A stretch of DNA of 64,000 bases. It comes from QNBT01 sp964563335 (GTDB lineage Bacteria; Planctomycetota; Phycisphaerae; Sedimentisphaerales; Anaerohalosphaeraceae). Below are positions 43,923 to 52,011 of this stretch, piece after piece. Numbering within the stretch: the first letter of the stretch is position 1; each line of letters starts with the position of its first letter. The stretch is from positions 13,397 through 77,396 of the forward strand of contig CAZLWL010000003.1 in NCBI GenBank assembly GCA_964563335.1, written 5' to 3'. The notes beneath the pieces are model-generated. The model searched no databases. It had not been told where the DNA came from and was given only the letters and a program-made list of their open reading frames with translations. Both the position numbers and the translations under genes were made by a program.

Positions 43923-44189
43923 ATGTCAAGAGTATGTTTTTTTACCGGCAAAAGAACCACGGCCGGTCGCAGTATCGCAAGGCGCGGTAAAGCCAAATAT
44001 CTCGGCGGCGTCGGTAAAAAAGTTACCGGTATTACAAAAAGGAAATTCAAGCCCAATATCCAGAAGGTCCGCGCCGTCGTAAACGGCAGGGTCTGCAGGA
44101 TTAGGGTCTCCGCCAAAGCTATTCGTATGGGCCTGGTCGAAAAGCCGCCGAAGAGAAACTATAAACCCGCCGAGGCAGCAGCGGACTGA
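43923..44189 (+). CDS. rpmB: 50S ribosomal protein L28
   Basis: ATG 43923 gives an 88-residue protein, MSRVCFFTGKRTTAGRSIARRGKAK, with a GGTGGAG ribosome-binding site. The first Cys and FTGKR form the L28 signature; a long open extension upstream is not coding. There is a Lys/Arg-rich body and an RVSAKAIRMGL segment near the end. It is part of the large ribosomal subunit. A clear terminator follows. Confidence 0.96.
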   Translation: MSRVCFFTGKRTTAGRSIARRGKAKYLGGVGKKVTGITKRKFKPNIQKVRAVVNGRVCRIRVSAKAIRMGLVEKPPKRNYKPAEAAAD

Positions 44190-44221
44190 GTCGGCCTCCG
44201 CCGGATTCCAAATTGATCCCC

Positions 44222-44252
44222 AAAAGCGAGGCCCGTTTTGTCTCGCTTTTTT
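44222..44252 (+). terminator. Rho-independent terminator after rpmB
   Basis: AAAAGCGAG (44222-44230) and CTCGCTTTT (44242-44250) form a 9-bp stem with an 11-base loop, ending in a run of six T. It lies 33 bases after the rpmB stop and 19 before the gatC start, so it separates the two units. Confidence 0.9.
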
Positions 44253-44270
44253 GTTTTTGGTCGATTGCAA

Positions 44271-44579
44271 ATGGCTGGAAAAATTGACGAAACACAAGTC
44301 AGACATGTCGCCAGGCTCGCTCGTCTTGACCTGACCGATGATGAAGTTGCCCGCTTCAGCACCCAGTTGAGCGCCATCCTCGGCTACATCGAAAAGCTCA
44401 ACGAGCTTGATACCGATTCGGTCGAGCCGCTGGCACACTGTCTGCCGATCCATAATGTCTTCCGGGAAGATGTCGTAATCGAATCACTCGATACAGCTCT
44501 TGCCCTTGAAAATGCCCCCAAGCACTTCGAGAGCTTCTTCAAGGTGCCTAAGATTCTCGAGGACGATTCAGGTGCATGA
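44271..44579 (+). CDS. gatC: Asp/Glu-tRNA amidotransferase subunit C
   Basis: I chose ATG 44271 (MAGKIDETQVRHVARLARLDL); the earlier in-frame start lies inside the rpmB terminator. The 102-residue protein has LARLDLTDDEVARF, ILGYIEKLNELDT and HNVFREDV, all GatC hallmarks. GatC holds GatA and GatB together in the complex that amidates Glu-tRNA-Gln or Asp-tRNA-Asn. Confidence 0.95.
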   Translation: MAGKIDETQVRHVARLARLDLTDDEVARFSTQLSAILGYIEKLNELDTDSVEPLAHCLPIHNVFREDVVIESLDTALALENAPKHFESFFKVPKILEDDSGA

Positions 44580-44580
44580 T

Positions 44581-44755
44581 AGACTAAGAAACTGTCACCC
44601 TGAATTAGCCTTTAGCCCTGAGCGTAGTCGAAGGGGAAGCGAAGGGTCTGGTTGGTTGAAATAATAGATTCTTTCCCGGCGCGCCGGGACTCAGAATGAC
44701 AGGGTAGCGCTCAGAATGACATTTTGTGTTTCGAGATAGTTACTAACAGGTGATA
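44581..44755. repeat. Palindromic repeat between gatC and gatA
   Basis: It contains TGTCACCCTGAAT, GATTCTTTCCCGGCGCGCC, the exact palindrome TCCCGGCGCGCCGGGA (44674-44689) and two TCAGAATGACA units. Outer arms GATAGACTAAGAAAC and, inverted, GTTAGTAACTATCTCGAAAC are only partly complementary. It belongs to the same dispersed family as the elements at 23.6, 28.1 and 33.0 kb. It separates gatC from gatA inside what is normally one operon. Confidence 0.75.
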
Positions 44756-44756
44756 T

Positions 44757-46244
44757 GTGGCCGATGCACTATTAGATTTAACCTGCAAACAGTTACGCGA
44801 CAAAATCGCAGCCGGGGCCGTTACAAGTGTCACCGCTACCGAGGCGGTCTTCGCACAGATTGAAGCCCTCGACAACAAGGTGGGCGCCTACATCAGCACA
44901 TATAAAGACGGCGCTCTTGAAGCAGCGCAAACTATTGACCGCAAAATCGGCGCCGGCGAATCGACAGGCCACTTGGCCGGTGTGCCAGTGGCGATTAAAG
45001 ATAACATGTGTACCGATTTCGGCGAAACCACCTGCGCCTCGAAGATTCTGGAAAATTTCCGCGCACCCTATAATGCCCATGTTGTCCAAAAGCTCCGCGA
45101 CGCAGGCGCCATAATAATCGGCAAGACAAATCTCGACGAGTTCGCTATGGGCTCAAGTACCGAAAACTCCGGCCTGAAACAAACCGTAAATCCCTGGGAT
45201 ACGACAACAGTTCCCGGCGGCAGCAGCGGCGGTTCGGCGGCAGCGGTCGCCGCAAGGATGTGCTTTGCGGCCCTTGGCTCAGACACCGGCGGCTCAATTC
45301 GCCAGCCGGCGGGCTTCTGCGGCATAGTTGGTCTAAAACCCACCTACGGCAGGGTCTCGCGTTTCGGCCTTGTCGCCTACGGCTCCAGCCTTGACCAGAT
45401 TGGACCTGTTAGCCGTGATGTTACCGATGCCGCCCTGATGATGAACGTCATAGCAGGCCACGACAAAAGAGACAGTACGAGTGTCGGCAGTGACATGGCG
45501 CCGCCGTGTGACTATCTTGAAAAACTCGACGAACCGCTCGCCCAACTAAAAATTGCAGTCGTACCCGAATTCAATGCGGGCGCGGACGAGGATGTTCAAA
45601 ACGCCTTGGCCTGGGCACTGGATATCTACAAAGACCTTGACGCTCAAATCATAGAAGTCAGGATGCCGCACCTGGATTATGCCATCGCAGCCTACTACTT
45701 GATCGCCACCGCCGAGGCCTCCAGCAACCTTGCAAGATACGACGGTGTACACTACGGCCACAGAAACGAAAACCCGGCGGATTACGTCGAGGTCTATTCA
45801 AAGTCGCGCGAAGAGGGTTTCGGCGCAGAAGTCAAAAGAAGAATTATGCTCGGAACATACGCCCTTTCAAGCGGCTACTACGATGCCTACTACCTAAAGG
45901 CCCTTAAGGTCAGAAATCTTATCCGCGGCGATTTCACAAGGGCCTTCGAAAAAGCCGACTGCATCGTGATGCCCACCGCCCCCACAACGGCCTTTAAAAT
46001 CGGCGAAAAAATCGAAGACCCCCTGCAGATGTACCTGGCTGACATCTACACAATCGCCGCCAACCTCGCCGGTCTGCCCGCGATTAGTATCCCCTGCGGT
46101 TTCGATAAAAATAATCTCCCGATAGGCCTGCAAATACTCTCGCCGGCTTTTACAGAGGACAAGCTGTTAAGAATCGCAAGAATGTTCGAGAGCAAAACCG
46201 ATTACCATACAAGCAAGCCGAAGCTTGCGGACTGTGCAAAATGA
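44757..46244 (+). CDS. gatA: Asp/Glu-tRNA amidotransferase subunit A
   Basis: The start is GTG 44757, 8 bases after AGGTG; the nearby ATG 44755 is out of frame. The 495-residue amidase has the Ser-cisSer-Lys triad: Lys in VAIKDNM (about 81), cis-Ser and Ser in GGSSGGSAAAVA (about 155) and GSDTGGSIRQPAGFCG. GatA hydrolyses glutamine and channels ammonia to GatB. It overlaps gatB by 4 bases. Confidence 0.97.
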   Translation: MADALLDLTCKQLRDKIAAGAVTSVTATEAVFAQIEALDNKVGAYISTYKDGALEAAQTIDRKIGAGESTGHLAGVPVAIKDNMCTDFGETTCASKILENFRAPYNAHVVQKLRDAGAIIIGKTNLDEFAMGSSTENSGLKQTVNPWDTTTVPGGSSGGSAAAVAARMCFAALGSDTGGSIRQPAGFCGIVGLKPTYGRVSRFGLVAYGSSLDQIGPVSRDVTDAALMMNVIAGHDKRDSTSVGSDMAPPCDYLEKLDEPLAQLKIAVVPEFNAGADEDVQNALAWALDIYKDLDAQIIEVRMPHLDYAIAAYYLIATAEASSNLARYDGVHYGHRNENPADYVEVYSKSREEGFGAEVKRRIMLGTYALSSGYYDAYYLKALKVRNLIRGDFTRAFEKADCIVMPTAPTTAFKIGEKIEDPLQMYLADIYTIAANLAGLPAISIPCGFDKNNLPIGLQILSPAFTEDKLLRIARMFESKTDYHTSKPKLADCAK

Positions 46245-47704
46245 GCGACGCAGAATACAAAGTTGTTGTAGGGCTTGAGATTCACGTCCACCTTGCCACG
46301 AAAACAAAGATGTTTTGCGGCTGTGAGTTGGTTTATGGCGGCGAAGCTAACAGCAGAGTGTGTCCGGTCTGTATCGGTATGCCGGGGGTTTTGCCTGTCA
46401 TGAATAAGCAGGCCTATGAATTTGCCGTTTTGACGGCGTTGGCGCTTAATTGCAAAATATCGGATTTCACCAAGTGGGACCGCAAGAGCTATTACTATCC
46501 CGACCTGCCAAAGAACTATCAGATAAGCCAGTACGACCTGCCTTTGGCCGAGGCCGGCTATATCGAGATACCACTCCAGTCCGGCCAAACCAAAAAGATT
46601 CGCATAATCAGGGTCCACCTCGAAGAGGACGCCGGCAAAAACACACACACCCTCGGCAATTTCTCCGCCGTCGATTTGAACAGGGCAGGCACGCCGCTTC
46701 TGGAAATTGTTACAGAGCCGGATATGAACAGCCCCGCCGAGGTGCGGGCACTGGCGGTCGAGTTGCAAAGGATAGTCAGGTACCTCGGTGTCTCCAATGC
46801 CGACATGCAAAAGGGCCACATGCGCTTTGAGCCGAATATAAATCTGCAAATAATCAGGAATGGCTCCGAACACAAAACGCCCATCGTCGAAGTCAAGAAC
46901 CTGAACAGCTTTCGTGCCGTCGAAAAAAGTGTGGCTTTCGAAGTCCAAAGACAGTTGGACGAGTTCTGCGAGACTGGCCGAACGATGGCCTCGGGTAACA
47001 AAAGCACCCGCGGCTGGGATGACGAAAACGAAGTTACCGTCCTTCAGCGCCAAAAGGAAGAGGCCCACGATTACCGCTATTTCCCCGACCCTGACCTTGT
47101 GCCGGTCGAGCTGACCGCCGAATGGCTGAGCCAAATAAAAACGCACCTGTGTGAACTGCCGATTGAAAAGCAAAAGCGTTTTGCGACTGAATACAAGCTC
47201 AGCGACTATGACGCAGGCGTATTGACCAGCGAGAGAAAAACCGCCGAGTTCTTCGATGCTGCGGTAAAAGCGGGAGCCGATGCTAAAAGGGTCTGCAACC
47301 TGCTCACGCAGACCGGCATGAAACTGGCAAATGAAGCCGGCTGCAACGTAGCCGATTTAGGCATCAGCGCTGACAACCTCGCGAAGCTGGCAAAGATGGC
47401 CGAAGCCGGCGATATAAGCGCAACCGCCTCGGCAACTGTTTTTGAGGAAATGGCCAAAACAAAAAAGGCCCCGGATGTTATCGCCACCGAACTTAATTTG
47501 ATCCAGACGAGCGATGCTGGCAAGCTTGAGGCTGTTGTAGATGAGGTCCTCGCCACCAATCCGGATGCCGTCTCCGACGCCGCCCCCGGCGGCAAAAAAA
47601 CCAAAAAGGCCCGCGGCTTCCTCTTGGGCCGGGTAATGCAAAAAACCAAAGGCCAGGCAAACCCAAAAATAGTCTCACAAATCTTAGACAAGAAATTAGC
47701 TTAA
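46241..47704 (+). CDS. gatB: Asp/Glu-tRNA amidotransferase subunit B
   Basis: The 487-residue protein has a GatB catalytic domain (VVGLEIHVHLATKTKMFCGC, CPVCIGMPGVLP, FEPNINL, DYRYFPDPDL) and the C-terminal helical/YqeY-like tail that binds the tRNA elbow. It activates the misacylated tRNA with ATP and transamidates it. ATG overlaps the gatA stop (ATGA). The tail is Ala/Lys-rich but of normal length. Confidence 0.97.
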   Translation: MSDAEYKVVVGLEIHVHLATKTKMFCGCELVYGGEANSRVCPVCIGMPGVLPVMNKQAYEFAVLTALALNCKISDFTKWDRKSYYYPDLPKNYQISQYDLPLAEAGYIEIPLQSGQTKKIRIIRVHLEEDAGKNTHTLGNFSAVDLNRAGTPLLEIVTEPDMNSPAEVRALAVELQRIVRYLGVSNADMQKGHMRFEPNINLQIIRNGSEHKTPIVEVKNLNSFRAVEKSVAFEVQRQLDEFCETGRTMASGNKSTRGWDDENEVTVLQRQKEEAHDYRYFPDPDLVPVELTAEWLSQIKTHLCELPIEKQKRFATEYKLSDYDAGVLTSERKTAEFFDAAVKAGADAKRVCNLLTQTGMKLANEAGCNVADLGISADNLAKLAKMAEAGDISATASATVFEEMAKTKKAPDVIATELNLIQTSDAGKLEAVVDEVLATNPDAVSDAAPGGKKTKKARGFLLGRVMQKTKGQANPKIVSQILDKKLA

Positions 47705-47713
47705 TAGTCTGCA

Positions 47714-47781
47714 TTGTCATTTTGAATCCCGATGTATCCCCGATGTATCGGGACACGCGGGATGAAGAATCTTGCTCAATA
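47714..47781. repeat. Partial copy of the dispersed repeat after gatB
   Basis: It contains TTGTCATTTTGAATCCCGAT followed by a block matching 23.7 and 28.1 kb (TATCGGGACACGCGGGATGA, then AGAATCT). Only one half of the palindromic element is present. It sits between convergent genes, where it may also act as a terminator. Confidence 0.7.
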
Positions 47782-48138
47782 CTAACCCGCCGTCTTGTTA
47801 TTCTCACGAAGGCGGAAGATATCATAGATTGGATACCCAGGCTCTATATCTTCGTTGCCAATCCTAAATTTAGTCAACCTTCCATCCATGTAGTAATGCT
47901 CTATTTGTCTTGAACGACTCAGAGCTTGGGAAATTCTCACAACCGGTGTAAAGCGTTCTCCCGCTCCCCTTCCTACATCCTTCCCATAAGACTCCCGCAG
48001 TTGCTCGCAAATAGGGCTGGTTTTTTCATTCAAAACACCCCATATTTGATAAGCGTTCAAAAATACAGTACCCCACTCCTTTTGCGCATCTTGAAGTATT
48101 GGCATACAAGCTTTCACTATTTCCTCATCGGTAACCAT
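47782..48138 (-). CDS. Hypothetical protein, 118 residues
   Basis: I chose ATG 48138 (MVTDEEIVKACMPILQDAQ), 7 bases after GGAGG; the frame opens at 48174. I do not recognise the family. It is soluble, with an N-terminal helix pair and conserved-looking segments (KEWGTVFLNAYQIWGVL, ICEQLRESYGKDVGRGAGE), and then a strand-rich end. No signal peptide or membrane segment is seen. It lies between plsY and gatB and is co-directional with plsY, 42 bases downstream of it. The good ribosome-binding site argues that it is real. Confidence 0.6.
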   Translation of the reverse strand: MVTDEEIVKACMPILQDAQKEWGTVFLNAYQIWGVLNEKTSPICEQLRESYGKDVGRGAGERFTPVVRISQALSRSRQIEHYYMDGRLTKFRIGNEDIEPGYPIYDIFRLRENNKTAG

Positions 48139-48179
48139 AGGCGACCTCCAATTTTCATTTCTGTAGTTTGCCAAAAGAA

Positions 48180-48821
48180 TTATTTCTGCAGGACTTTTGC
48201 CTCCGAGCCTTCGAGGAGTCTTTTAATGTTCTCGGCGTGGCGGACGATAACAAGAAGCCCCATTATCATGGCCACTACAATTAAAGGCCAAAGCTGCAGG
48301 AACCTCCACTCGCCAAACACGGCGATTGACGCTATCAAAGATATTGGAAAAGCGACAGCCGCGGCTATCGAGGCGAGCGATATGTATCTCCATATCAAAA
48401 CCACCCCCGCCCAGATGATAAGGGCGATAATGCCGGGAATCGTATAATAGGGATAAAGGCCCAGAACCACGCCCAGACTCGTCGCAACGCCTTTGCCGCC
48501 TTTGAATCTTAAGTATATGGGAAAGATGTGCCCCATTATTGCCGCGCACCCCACTGCCAGCCATAGTGATAAGGCGCCCACCGTAAGCTCGCCGATTATC
48601 AGCTTTGCTATCAGCATCGGCACTAATCCTTTGAGGCAGTCGAGGACAAAGCACACATACGCCCACTTTTTGCCCAAGGCCCTTGCGACGTTCGTCGCAC
48701 CGATATTGCCTGAGCCGATGCTGCGAAGGTCTTTACCGTGCGCCGTTGCGATAAGTACACCGAACGGCACCGACCCAAACAGATACGCCAACGCTATAAG
48801 AAAGACAAACAACTCAATCAT
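48180..48821 (-). CDS. plsY: Glycerol-3-phosphate acyltransferase PlsY
   Basis: The 213-residue membrane protein has about five helices and the three PlsY loops: GSVPFGVLIA, GSGNIGATNVARALGKKW and GGKGVATSLGVVLGLYP. It transfers an acyl group from acyl-phosphate to glycerol-3-phosphate in the first step of phospholipid synthesis. ATG 48821 overlaps the end of the glycosyltransferase gene by 8 bases, inside a tandem repeat. Confidence 0.95.
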   Translation of the reverse strand: MIELFVFLIALAYLFGSVPFGVLIATAHGKDLRSIGSGNIGATNVARALGKKWAYVCFVLDCLKGLVPMLIAKLIIGELTVGALSLWLAVGCAAIMGHIFPIYLRFKGGKGVATSLGVVLGLYPYYTIPGIIALIIWAGVVLIWRYISLASIAAAVAFPISLIASIAVFGEWRFLQLWPLIVVAMIMGLLVIVRHAENIKRLLEGSEAKVLQK

Positions 48822-50037
48822 TTACCTTCTGCCTTCTGTCCTCTGACTTCTGACTTCTGACTTCTGACTTATTGAGTATGCTCTCGTAAAGTTCAACCAT
48901 CTGTCTTGCATGTCGCACAATAGATATCTTCTCAGCCAGATTATCCTGTATTATCGCGTCGGCGGCGCGAGCGGCGTTTGCCTCATCGGCATAGAAACTC
49001 ATCGCGCCCGCTAAGGCTTCAACGTCATCGCACCTGTCAATCACCATGCCGTGCCGCTTATTCACAAATAGTTCCGCCGCACCGTTATATCGTGTAGTGA
49101 TTACAGGTTTCGCTGCAACCAGCGCTTCTAAGATAAATCGCGAGCACGGGTCATACCAGCTCGGCAGCACAGCAGCGTCACTGATTGAAAGGGCGTTCTG
49201 GATATTACGCAGCCTCCCTAAAAAAACTATTCTCTCGCTCACTCCAAGTTTCTTTGCAAGGTGCCGGTATCTTCTCGAACTGCCCGCCCCGGCGACGATA
49301 AGGTATATCGGCCTTGCCGTTTTGCCCTCCGCAGTTAGCGCCAAAGCCTCAATAAAATTGGCCAGACCTTTAAGCCTGAAATTATTGGCGGCGAACAGAA
49401 ACTTTGCCGGCTGAATCGCTTCGGTAATGCCGAGCTTCACAAAAATCTGTCTGCGCAGCTCCGTCGTCTTTTCCGCGTGCACCTCCTTGCCGACCTTGAC
49501 CCCATTGTGTACCACCACGATTCGCTCGTCGCCAAGCCCATAGTGCTCCTTGAACTGCCGCTTTACGTATTCGGAAACCGCTGCAACGATCGTGCGGTTG
49601 TAGTCATTGCACAACTCTTTTTCGGCGCGAAGCAAAGCAAGCCTGCGGACATTTGCGTAATGTGTGGTCATCTTGTACCACGAAACAATCGGGTTTTGGT
49701 AGCTTGCGGCATTGCGGATAATCGCCTCAGGGTAAGTCCCGCCCCTCGGCTGATATACATCGACGAAACTAAACGGCAGCGTACTGTGGATAATATCATA
49801 ATGGTTATCTATGAGATGATTTCTTAGCGCTTTGCCAAACTCGGCAAATGACGTCCGCTTGCCGCCGCCTGCCCCGCAAAGAATCTTAATATTCCCGGCC
49901 TGCGTCTCGCCCTTTGCCGCCAACACCGTAACCTTAACATCCGCCAGCGACAACTGAGAAGCCAATTCAAAGACCGACCGCTCCGCTCCACCTAATGCAA
50001 TGTCCACTCGCTCAATTATTAGGGCCGTCTTAATCAT
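48814..50037 (-). CDS. GT4-type glycosyltransferase (WaaG-like)
   Basis: The 407-residue protein has a GT-B fold with GGAERSVFELASQL at the N-terminus (about 17). The C-terminal half shows FLFAANNFRLKGL, VFLGRLRNIQNALSISD and PSWYDPCSRFILEALVAAKPVITT (acidic-x7-acidic type motif). It resembles WaaG/RfaG, which adds glucose to the LPS inner core. Its neighbours, a WaaP-like kinase and a heptosyltransferase, fit that. The last residues (KSEVRSQKSEDRRQK) are encoded by 10-bp tandem repeats. Confidence 0.85.
   Translation of the reverse strand: MIKTALIIERVDIALGGAERSVFELASQLSLADVKVTVLAAKGETQAGNIKILCGAGGGKRTSFAEFGKALRNHLIDNHYDIIHSTLPFSFVDVYQPRGGTYPEAIIRNAASYQNPIVSWYKMTTHYANVRRLALLRAEKELCNDYNRTIVAAVSEYVKRQFKEHYGLGDERIVVVHNGVKVGKEVHAEKTTELRRQIFVKLGITEAIQPAKFLFAANNFRLKGLANFIEALALTAEGKTARPIYLIVAGAGSSRRYRHLAKKLGVSERIVFLGRLRNIQNALSISDAAVLPSWYDPCSRFILEALVAAKPVITTRYNGAAELFVNKRHGMVIDRCDDVEALAGAMSFYADEANAARAADAIIQDNLAEKISIVRHARQMVELYESILNKSEVRSQKSEDRRQKVND
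48826..48871. repeat. Tandem repeat (about 10 bp) at the glycosyltransferase/plsY junction
   Basis: Units of the type CTTCTGACTT and CTTCTGTCCT repeat along 46 bases. They encode the Arg-Ser-Gln-Lys-rich tail of the glycosyltransferase. A related degenerate array (CTTCTGGCTT units) is at 42775-42825 at the end of the SDR gene. Confidence 0.8.
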
Positions 50038-50064
50038 TACTTTCTGATTATAACCGCCAAAGGC

Positions 50065-50931
50065 TCATATTGCAAAGCCGACCGGCCGGCCGTGCTTCGT
50101 ATCGTGAGCGGCTATTCTTTTGGCCCGGGCGTTGACCTTCCGAATGAGCCGCTTGTCGGCGCACGTCAGCTTCTTTCTGCCCGCGTATCGAAGATAGAAA
50201 CGGAGTCTGTCCGCCCGCGAAAAATATTTCGCCCCAGCCGAATAGTAAAGCTGCGAAATATCCTTTACGCGAAACCTTTCTCTTGGCAGCCACGGCTTAA
50301 ACACACGCTGCAGGTCAATCAGATACAAATCGCCCACCTCCCCAAGGAATACATGAGAAAAATACAGGTCGCAATGTCGAAAGCCCGTTTCGTGAAACCG
50401 CCTTACAAAATCCGCCAGGCCTTTGATAAATGCGCTGCGCCGTTTCAGGTTCTCGCCCGAACGCTCCTGGTAAAAAAAATCCGGCAGCTTGCGCTCCAGA
50501 GACTCGGCCCGCTGAATCTGGCGCGTTATTATGAAACTGCGCTTTTCAAAACCCCACGCCCATTGCTCGCCGTATGCGATGGTCTCGGGTGTGTTAATTC
50601 CGGCGGCGGCCAACTGCCCGGCACCCAACCTGTCAAAACTGCTCGTACTTGCCCGCCTGTGATGGTGTAGCCAGTTCCTTATCTGAGTCAATATCGGCAC
50701 CCGGTCATACCGCTTCAGAAAAACCGTCGTCTTTGGCTCGGCCAGGTCAAACTGCACCCTGCTTCGGTGCTTCGCCAGCTCCGCCTTATCGAGTCTCCTG
50801 CCTCCATCGAAATCAAACACCTTATCAATACCGGTCAGGCCGAGTTCCCGAAAGGCCTGTGCGTAATCGGCATCGGCAAAGAAACCCTCCGCCAGTTTCA
50901 CAAACTTTTGACAGCTCTCTTGCCCACTCAC
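50065..50931 (-). CDS. WaaP/RfaP-like LPS core kinase
   Basis: The 288-residue protein starts at GTG 50931, overlapping the stop of the glycosyltransferase upstream. It is an eukaryotic-like small kinase. The catalytic loop is HCDLYFSHVFL (about 190), very close to that of WaaP (HxDxYxxH). DLQRV follows as the metal-binding Asp. An N-terminal KRY/Lys segment (TTVFLKRYDRVP) provides the ATP lysine. It probably phosphorylates a heptose in the LPS inner core. Confidence 0.83.
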   Translation of the reverse strand: MSGQESCQKFVKLAEGFFADADYAQAFRELGLTGIDKVFDFDGGRRLDKAELAKHRSRVQFDLAEPKTTVFLKRYDRVPILTQIRNWLHHHRRASTSSFDRLGAGQLAAAGINTPETIAYGEQWAWGFEKRSFIITRQIQRAESLERKLPDFFYQERSGENLKRRSAFIKGLADFVRRFHETGFRHCDLYFSHVFLGEVGDLYLIDLQRVFKPWLPRERFRVKDISQLYYSAGAKYFSRADRLRFYLRYAGRKKLTCADKRLIRKVNARAKRIAAHDTKHGRPVGFAI

Positions 50932-51968
50932 TTTTTCAGCTCGTCTAATATCTTACCGGCAGCCCCGCAGACCATCTCAACGCTGATTGACTCCATACAA
51001 AGATGCCGCTCCTGTCTGCACTGTGGCTTGTCACACGGCACACACTCCGCCTCGCCCACTATTTGCACCTCATCCTCATAGCCCGTCTGGGTCCACTCGG
51101 GATTGTTCGGTCCAAACAGCGTTATCAGTTTCTTCCCGAGCGCTATCGCGATATGTCTTGGGCCTGTGTCGTTGGTGATGACTAAATCCGATTCGGCAAT
51201 AAGTGCCTTCAGATCGCCCATCGTCAGCCCCGTTTCGGCCGGACTATGCACCTTTCGCTCAGCAAACCTGCAAACTTGCTCGGCAATTCCTGCCTCCATC
51301 TTGTTAGGTGCGACGCAAAGAACCACCGTGGCGTCATATTTCTCGACCAGCCAGTCGGCGGTGCGGGCAAACCTTTCAACAGGCCACCGCTTACTCGGCC
51401 CAAAGGCTCCCCCCGGCACAAGAACCACCAGAGGCGACGCCGGTGAAAACGCACCGGGCAGTTTCGCAGGCAGAGACGCTCTATCTTCCTTACTCACTGA
51501 AAGTTCCGTATGTCTGTCCGCGGTCCCGCAGCCGAGCTGGGCCGCAATCTTCAGATAATAATCAATCATCGACACCGGCTTAAACCGCCCGTCCGCACCT
51601 TTTGGCGGATATATTCTTTCTGTCAGGAAAAGCGACCTGCAATCACGGGCATACCCGATTCGTTCCGGCACACCCGCCAGAAAAGTTGTAAGTGCTGAGC
51701 CGAAGGAATTCTTGAAAAGTACGGCACGCGAAAACCCGTGCCCCTTGAGCCTGCATGCAAGCCGGGTCAGGCCGGCGCGCCCCGTATCGACCCACTCGTT
51801 GCCGAAGCTGTTCGGACTCAAAAGACCCCGCACCGTCTCGCTTGCGAGAAAATAAATCTGTTCGCCCTCGAACCTCTTGCCAAGCCCACGCAAAGCCGGA
51901 GTGCAAAGAACCGCATCGCCGACAGGAGATGGCAGCCACACCAAAATCTTTTCCCGATTTACGCTCAA
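50928..51968 (-). CDS. ADP-heptose:LPS heptosyltransferase-like GT9 protein
   Basis: The 346-residue protein appears to start at TTG 51968 (MSVNREKILVWLPSPVGDAVLCTPAL). GT9 hallmarks are PSPVGDAVLCTPALRGL at the N-terminus and DLVITNDTGPRHIAIALGKKLITLFGPNNPEWT near residue 290. It resembles WaaF/WaaC. With hldE and gmhB directly upstream, heptose transfer is the natural role. Cysteines near the C-terminus (CVPCDKPQCRQERHLCME) are typical of WaaF. Confidence 0.88.
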   Translation of the reverse strand: MSVNREKILVWLPSPVGDAVLCTPALRGLGKRFEGEQIYFLASETVRGLLSPNSFGNEWVDTGRAGLTRLACRLKGHGFSRAVLFKNSFGSALTTFLAGVPERIGYARDCRSLFLTERIYPPKGADGRFKPVSMIDYYLKIAAQLGCGTADRHTELSVSKEDRASLPAKLPGAFSPASPLVVLVPGGAFGPSKRWPVERFARTADWLVEKYDATVVLCVAPNKMEAGIAEQVCRFAERKVHSPAETGLTMGDLKALIAESDLVITNDTGPRHIAIALGKKLITLFGPNNPEWTQTGYEDEVQIVGEAECVPCDKPQCRQERHLCMESISVEMVCGAAGKILDELKK

Positions 51969-52011
51969 TGCTATCTCGACATGTTACAAACAGCACAAGC
52001 CGAAAGCCCAA

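Noticed and set aside
48826..48871. CRISPR-like array from repeated CTTCTGACTT units
   Set aside because: Units are about 10 bp with no unique spacers, and no cas genes are present in the window. It is a simple tandem repeat.
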